A stretch of DNA of 44,109 nt from Candidatus Peribacteraceae bacterium. Lineage in GTDB: Bacteria; Patescibacteriota; Gracilibacteria; Peribacterales; Peribacteraceae. The position numbers were made by a program, and so were the translations under genes. How positions within the stretch are numbered: the stretch's first letter is position 1; every line of letters begins with the position of its first letter. The notes under the pieces were generated by a model. It made no database searches. It saw nothing but the letters and a program-made list of their open reading frames with translations, and had not been told where the DNA came from. Shown piece after piece: positions 39,943 through 44,109 of this stretch. The stretch covers positions 1 through 44,109 of the forward strand of contig JALHMU010000003.1 of NCBI GenBank assembly GCA_022843885.1, given 5' to 3'.

Positions 39943-41663
39943 ACGATGGAAATTCCATTTTGATTGTAGATCTCTTTTCCATGTGACTTCAGTGTTTGCC
40001 AATTCGCAGTATCGATATCTTTTGCTGTACGAATGATGAAATCGAGTGGATAGAGTGCGAGTTTTTCTTCGGTGGAGAGTTGTAGATACTCTTCGTAAGC
40101 TTCGATTTGCTGATCAATAATGTCATCAGGAATATTCTCGTATCCACCAGCAAATTCACGATAGTAAATGCTATACAAACGACTGCTCACGAACGCGCGC
40201 AAGTCAGTTGGGAAGCGCTCTGTAGCCTCAGCGAGCGACAGATCTTCTAACCACAATTCAAAGAACATTGCGTCCCTGGCTCGCGTGGTTGGTGTGAGGT
40301 ATCCATTCGCATTTCCGGCCATATACGCACTCAACGGCGTATATACCGTAATCAAATCACGTGCATGCGCATTTTCTTTGCTAATGAAAACGACTTGTCC
40401 TTTCGTTCCAATGGAAGACAGTTCCTCGAAGACAGGTGCGTAGATCTGATACGCATCCCATTCTGCTTCACTGGCGTTGTAGGCATGCATCTGTTGCATG
40501 TATCCAAAGCCGATTGTTCCAATACAGAGAATAATTCCGAGGAGCACCTGCACGTTTCGTGTTGTAAAGCGGGAGATGCCGAAGAAGATCAGGGTTAGAA
40601 TAAGGAGTGCTGCGAGCGGCTGAATGAAATACCAATGATAATGCTGAAAGACGATCGCAGTGCCGGTAATCAGTTGTTGATTCAGTGCAATCAAGCCTGC
40701 AATCGCAAGTGCTGGCACAAGCGGCCATGTGGCCGGAAGCATTTTCCTTGTCGGAAGAGACGCAACAATGAAAGCCACTGCATACGCACCGAAGACTGCG
40801 AAGCGTTTATGAATGAGACCTTGTCGCGCGGCTGTTTCCGCATACAACGGATGATGGGCCAATTCCCACATATTGATGAGATAGGGAATACCCAACAAAA
40901 AGAACCACGCAAAAATGATGCCAATATCGGAGATGCGCATCCATTCCCTTTTCCAGAAATACCAAAGAAACAACAATCCGAGGGTCGCTGCCAAATAGGA
41001 CCATGCATACACATACGAATAGAGCATCACAGCCATACAGATGCCGATCAAACTTGCTTTCCAGGTTGCACGCTGCTTGATCCAAGAAGCCAAGATCCAC
41101 AGCGCCAAGAAGAACCATGTCGCACTCCACTGCGGATTGATGGGGCGGGCGAAGCGAAGGAAATCACTTGAGAAAATGCCTGTTTCAAGAAATTTCAGAA
41201 TGTCCCACGGCGCATTCAATGCAGCATTCGCAAACAACAACGTACATACCGCGACAATGCTCAGCCACGGCTTCTTTGTGATGGACGTCCATGCTCCAAT
41301 CATGACAATCGTGAGCAGCACTCCAAAGAAAAACTTGGAAACCGTGAAGGATGTAAGCGCATTCAAACCAAACAAGCGTCCAATCCAATAGATCGTTGCT
41401 TCGGGAACTGCTGGCTGCAGATAGGGCTGATCTTTTGGCTCACTGTAGTACTGATTCGCAACAGGCCAGTCACCTTGTTCGACCGAAACCACTCTCCCGC
41501 CATAATAAAATTCTTGATCGGTGCCCATTATCACGATGCCATCGAATGAATCGTCGAATCTCTGAAGAATATTCGGCAGTACACATGCTGCCCCAAAGAA
41601 TGTGGCGATCAGAAGTGCCACGATCCATTGTGTGCGCGGGAAAGAAAAATCTGCTTTACGCAT
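39927..41663 (-). CDS. Large polytopic membrane protein, probably GT-C-type
   Basis: A 578-residue protein with around 12 membrane segments. The first outer loop holds acidic residues and the phrases IVIMGTDQEFYYGGRVVSV and DWPVANQYYSEPKDQPYLQ, with a GT-C-like catalytic-loop position. A C-terminal outer domain of about 150 residues (from VFEELSSIGTKGQVVF on) ends in NGISIVQFAR. No specific family recognised. ATG 41663 is preferred over an in-frame 41747, because it overlaps the stop of the upstream GT2 by 8 bp and gives a short N-terminal basic segment before the first helix. Confidence 0.78.
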   Translation of the reverse strand: MRKADFSFPRTQWIVALLIATFFGAACVLPNILQRFDDSFDGIVIMGTDQEFYYGGRVVSVEQGDWPVANQYYSEPKDQPYLQPAVPEATIYWIGRLFGLNALTSFTVSKFFFGVLLTIVMIGAWTSITKKPWLSIVAVCTLLFANAALNAPWDILKFLETGIFSSDFLRFARPINPQWSATWFFLALWILASWIKQRATWKASLIGICMAVMLYSYVYAWSYLAATLGLLFLWYFWKREWMRISDIGIIFAWFFLLGIPYLINMWELAHHPLYAETAARQGLIHKRFAVFGAYAVAFIVASLPTRKMLPATWPLVPALAIAGLIALNQQLITGTAIVFQHYHWYFIQPLAALLILTLIFFGISRFTTRNVQVLLGIILCIGTIGFGYMQQMHAYNASEAEWDAYQIYAPVFEELSSIGTKGQVVFISKENAHARDLITVYTPLSAYMAGNANGYLTPTTRARDAMFFELWLEDLSLAEATERFPTDLRAFVSSRLYSIYYREFAGGYENIPDDIIDQQIEAYEEYLQLSTEEKLALYPLDFIIRTAKDIDTANWQTLKSHGKEIYNQNGISIVQFAR

Positions 41664-42507
41664 GTGAGGATTTTCTGCTGCTGTAGGCCTGAAATCCCAT
41701 GCCGAACAAAACCCATGCAGCAAAGAATGAAGCAGCAGAGAGAGCAATCATGGCCGACATCCAGATCCAGAAGGAAAGTGTAAAGAGGAGGAGCGACGTG
41801 AAAAACGCGATGCCACTCAAAAGTAGATAGAGCTTGAGTGGATTGTACGTCGCCATTGCCTCGGTGATGTACTGCAATGTCATCAGTGAATCGCGGATGA
41901 TGCGCACCTTCGAACGCCCAACACGTTTGTGATACGCAATGGGAAGATACGTGACAAATTTTCCTGTGAGCATGTAGACGAGTGTGATCGTTGTGGTGAA
42001 ACTGAAGCCTTCGCAGAGGTCTGGGAAAAATTGCAACGCCGTACTCTTCTTAAACACGCGAAGTCCCGAATTGATGTCAGGAATACGCTTCCCGGTTGTG
42101 AATTCCACAAGAAACTTCAGCACAATACGTGCTGGCATCTTCAGAAATGAGCCACGATACGCTTTGCCACTGCGTGCTCCGACAACCATGTCGAATCCTT
42201 CATCCATTTTATCGAGAAGATCCTGAATGCGATCGATCGGATAGCTGCCATCAGCATCAGAAATAACAATCGTATCGTGTGTTGCCGCAAGAATGCCGTC
42301 TTTCAAAGATCGACCGTAGCCTGCATTCGTTGGATGCGTGACGACCGTAGCACCCTTCCCTTCTGCAACAGCAGCAGTGTTATCAGTCGATGCATCGTTG
42401 ACAACGATGATCTCAGCATGTGGCATTGCCTCACGTAATGCATCAAGCACATGCGCGATACCTTTTTCTTCGTTGTATGCCGGGATGATGATCGAACAGT
42501 GTTTCAT
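41656..42507 (-). CDS. Glycosyltransferase family 2 with C-terminal membrane helices
   Basis: A 283-residue protein. MKHCSIIIPAYNEEKGIAHV, IVVNDASTDNTA, HPTNAGYGRSLKDGILA, ISDADGSYPIDRI (the DAD metal motif) and GARSGKAYRGSFLKMPARI. Two or three hydrophobic helices are at the end (FFTSLLLFTLSFWIW, then FFAAWVLFGMGF). Polyprenyl-phosphate glycosyltransferase of the DPM1/GtrB type. The ATG at 42507 overlaps the stop of the upstream gene by 4 bp, so the longer in-frame start (42543) is rejected. Confidence 0.9.
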   Translation of the reverse strand: MKHCSIIIPAYNEEKGIAHVLDALREAMPHAEIIVVNDASTDNTAAVAEGKGATVVTHPTNAGYGRSLKDGILAATHDTIVISDADGSYPIDRIQDLLDKMDEGFDMVVGARSGKAYRGSFLKMPARIVLKFLVEFTTGKRIPDINSGLRVFKKSTALQFFPDLCEGFSFTTTITLVYMLTGKFVTYLPIAYHKRVGRSKVRIIRDSLMTLQYITEAMATYNPLKLYLLLSGIAFFTSLLLFTLSFWIWMSAMIALSAASFFAAWVLFGMGFQAYSSRKSSHA

Positions 42508-43727
42508 CGCTTGAAGAGCCGTGCAAAACCGACGGCTGAGCAAAGAGCATAGCAGAAAAGCACCGGCATGAGGTATCGAGGCGTCGCATCAGTCAGGGTA
42601 AACAATGCGGTCGTATACAGCATCAAAAGCAGGAATGGCGCATACTCTCGCTTCCAAATCGTAGTGAGACTGAGAGCACATCCAATGTAGAGAAGAAGCA
42701 TGCCTAACGCTGCCAATGCATTGTAGACAAATGGCCATCCGCCACCGACATACGGAAAGTGCAATTCAGCGATATCCACGATGGAGAACCACACGTAATT
42801 CGGGAAATGGCCGAGAATTTTTGAAATTGATTCCTGCTTGATCTGCTCTTCATTGCCGAGCGGAAGATTGTCCGGCCATTGTGCATGAATCAATGCATTA
42901 AAAGAGCACGCATCCGATCGGCCTGTCCAATCACGTGATACATATTCAGCCCAAAGGCATTTTACCGGCTCCAAACCTGTAACCCGCTCTGCTTGCTCAC
43001 CGCGAACGTAGATCGACCAGACACTGCGGAACGATCCGGCAACGGACCATTGTCCAAACTGTTCATGATTGCGATACGCCCACGCACCTACGAAAAGATA
43101 TGGAACAAGAATGAGGATTGCGACGTGTTGTTTCTTCATCTTCCAGAAATAGGCGAGCGAAAGAAGGCCAATCGGGAAGAAGACAAATGGGTAATATGTG
43201 AGAAGAATGCAGCCAAGTACCAATCCTGAAAAAAGCGCAGAGGAAAGTGATGGAAGACGCTTGTAGTGCAACAAGAGCGTCATGAAAATCAGGAATAAAC
43301 TTAGTGCGAGAGATTCTCGATACACCGAGAACAGGATGCGAAACACGCTCGGTGTCAGGAGCAGGAAAAAGAACGTGATCTGTGCAATTCGATCAGATGA
43401 GACATGTTTCAATTCACGTACGAAGACAAAAACTGCGGTCAGATACAGTACCGCTTGGATGAGAAAGATTGCGGAGCGATTTTCGAGTCCGAATATGAGA
43501 TAGATAATCGCAAGAAAAACGCTGTACCCAGGTTCACGCTCCATCGTGGGAGTTTCTCCATCAAGTGAATACATCCCGTGCTGTACAAGTGACGCTGCCC
43601 CAGCGTTATATTCACCGGCATCATCTTGAAACGTAAATTCAGTGGGCAATGAGGAATACCAAAAAAATACACCGCTAAATACTAGGACAAAGAGTGTGAA
43701 GCCAATGAGAAGTGAAGAACGTTGCAT
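42504..43727 (-). CDS. Polytopic GT-C-like membrane protein (GT39/PMT-like)
   Basis: A 407-residue protein with about ten membrane helices. The first loop holds EFTFQDDAGEYNAGAASLVQ, an acidic pair in the position of the catalytic site in the ArnT/PMT superfamily, then GETPTMEREPGYSVFLAIIY, as in bacterial proteins of this type. I chose ATG 43727: it is 5 bp after the stop of the amidotransferase-like gene and gives a normal first helix, while the longer start (43754) overlaps that gene's end. The unit continues through two more glycan genes by 4- and 8-bp overlaps. Confidence 0.78.
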   Translation of the reverse strand: MQRSSLLIGFTLFVLVFSGVFFWYSSLPTEFTFQDDAGEYNAGAASLVQHGMYSLDGETPTMEREPGYSVFLAIIYLIFGLENRSAIFLIQAVLYLTAVFVFVRELKHVSSDRIAQITFFFLLLTPSVFRILFSVYRESLALSLFLIFMTLLLHYKRLPSLSSALFSGLVLGCILLTYYPFVFFPIGLLSLAYFWKMKKQHVAILILVPYLFVGAWAYRNHEQFGQWSVAGSFRSVWSIYVRGEQAERVTGLEPVKCLWAEYVSRDWTGRSDACSFNALIHAQWPDNLPLGNEEQIKQESISKILGHFPNYVWFSIVDIAELHFPYVGGGWPFVYNALAALGMLLLYIGCALSLTTIWKREYAPFLLLMLYTTALFTLTDATPRYLMPVLFCYALCSAVGFARLFKR

Positions 43728-43732
43728 AGAAG

Positions 43733-44109
43733 TTATGTGTATTGTCGCATCCATTCATCAAGCCACAAAAGTGCCCAGACGTGGTCGGAATAATCCGTGC
43801 GACTCTTCTCGTACGTGGACAGGAATTGTGCGACACCTTTTTGTTCGAGAAACTGCCACAATGGCGAATCCGATGCACCGAGGCGGTCATGCACAAATGG
43901 CTTCAGATCGCCACGGAACCATGTATCGAGTGGCAAACGGAAACCAGTTTTTGGTCGACGCAATGTTTTCTCTGGAAGAAGATCTTTGAGAAGACGTTTT
44001 AAAAGAATTTTACGTTTGCGACCTTGGACTTTGTATCCGGCGGGAATGGTTGCCGTGAGTTCCAGGAGTTTGTGATCCAAAAATGGTGAACGTGCTTCGA
44101 GGCCATGGG
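43733..44109 (-). CDS. Asparagine-synthetase-like amidotransferase (N-terminus beyond window)
   Basis: The frame is open from the window edge (44109) to the stop at 43733, so only the last 125 codons are seen. The start of the visible part reads HGLEARSPFLDHKLLELT, a strong AsnB-family signature, followed by ILLKRLLKDLLPEKTLRRPK and TGFRLPLDTWFRGDLKPF. This is the C-terminal synthetase domain. AsnB homologues in glycan clusters amidate uronic acids. Here the window also makes UDP-GlcA, UDP-GalA and a UDP-HexNAcA, so a sugar-amidating role is plausible, but ordinary asparagine synthesis is not excluded. Confidence 0.9.
   Translation of the reverse strand, partial: HGLEARSPFLDHKLLELTATIPAGYKVQGRKRKILLKRLLKDLLPEKTLRRPKTGFRLPLDTWFRGDLKPFVHDRLGASDSPLWQFLEQKGVAQFLSTYEKSRTDYSDHVWALLWLDEWMRQYT

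Noticed and set aside
1..44109. CRISPR arrays, insertion sequences, rRNA genes, riboswitches
   Set aside because: I looked for regularly spaced repeats, transposase motifs with terminal repeats, rRNA signature stretches and long structured leaders, and found none that I could support.

Overview
This window looks like chromosomal DNA from a small-genome bacterium of the Patescibacteria (Candidate Phyla Radiation), most likely a Peregrinibacteria/Peribacteria-type lineage. The assignment is an inference. It rests on a membrane anti-sigma-like protein with FecR and DUF5667-like regions, very tight gene packing, many small lineage-specific membrane proteins, and a large surface-glycan gene set beside core translation genes. 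An intact release factor 2 gene that needs a UGA frameshift shows UGA is still a stop codon here, which argues against the UGA=Gly lineages (Gracilibacteria, Absconditabacteria). I see no insertion sequence, prophage or CRISPR array.

Layout. 1-3676 (minus): the anti-sigma-like protein (cut by the window edge), its ECF sigma factor, and a GMP synthase with the long, eukaryote-like C-terminus. 3750-9314: an unknown 217-residue protein, O-antigen ligase, UDP-GlcNAc 2-epimerase, phosphoglycerate mutase, a WecG/TagA glycosyltransferase and two small anchored proteins, one cysteine-rich. 9345-14245: a Xer-type recombinase, two small membrane proteins under near-identical promoters, DUF167, TrmD, a glycosyltransferase, a NIF3-like protein and a small unknown protein. 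14242-22185: BipA/TypA, a patatin-like hydrolase, L20, L35, a HAD phosphatase, IF3, a PilN/PilO-like pair, RF2 with its programmed frameshift, an unknown protein and tRNA-Ser(CGA). 22231-22892 is a small-gene island of three short ORFs with their own signals. 22910-26389: an amine oxidase, S-adenosylhomocysteine hydrolase and a PfkB sugar/nucleoside kinase. 26445-44109 is an almost unbroken surface-polysaccharide region: two nucleotide-sugar dehydrogenases, five SDR epimerases/dehydratases, GtrA, a UDP-galactopyranose-mutase-like flavoprotein, several GT2 enzymes, several polytopic GT-C-like proteins, a methyltransferase and the end of an asparagine-synthetase-like amidotransferase.

How the genes fit together. 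The glycan genes suggest synthesis of UDP-GlcA, UDP-GalA, UDP-ManNAc and a UDP-HexNAcA, assembly on undecaprenyl phosphate by GT2 and GT-C enzymes, possible amidation or methylation of sugars, and ligation by the O-antigen-ligase-like protein. The kinase and SAH hydrolase form a plausible unit that clears SAH and then adenosine.

The strongest unlisted signal is regulatory. At least 16 genes that open transcription units have a sigma70-like -10 hexamer (TATAAT, TATACT, TACACT and similar) ending only 6-8 bp before the start codon and no ribosome-binding site, so their mRNAs should be leaderless. A small second class, mostly small proteins, has a real leader with a strong Shine-Dalgarno. Divergent genes share extremely short promoter regions; in the trmD/glycosyltransferase pair the two -10 boxes overlap by five bases. 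Most convergent pairs overlap at their stop codons.
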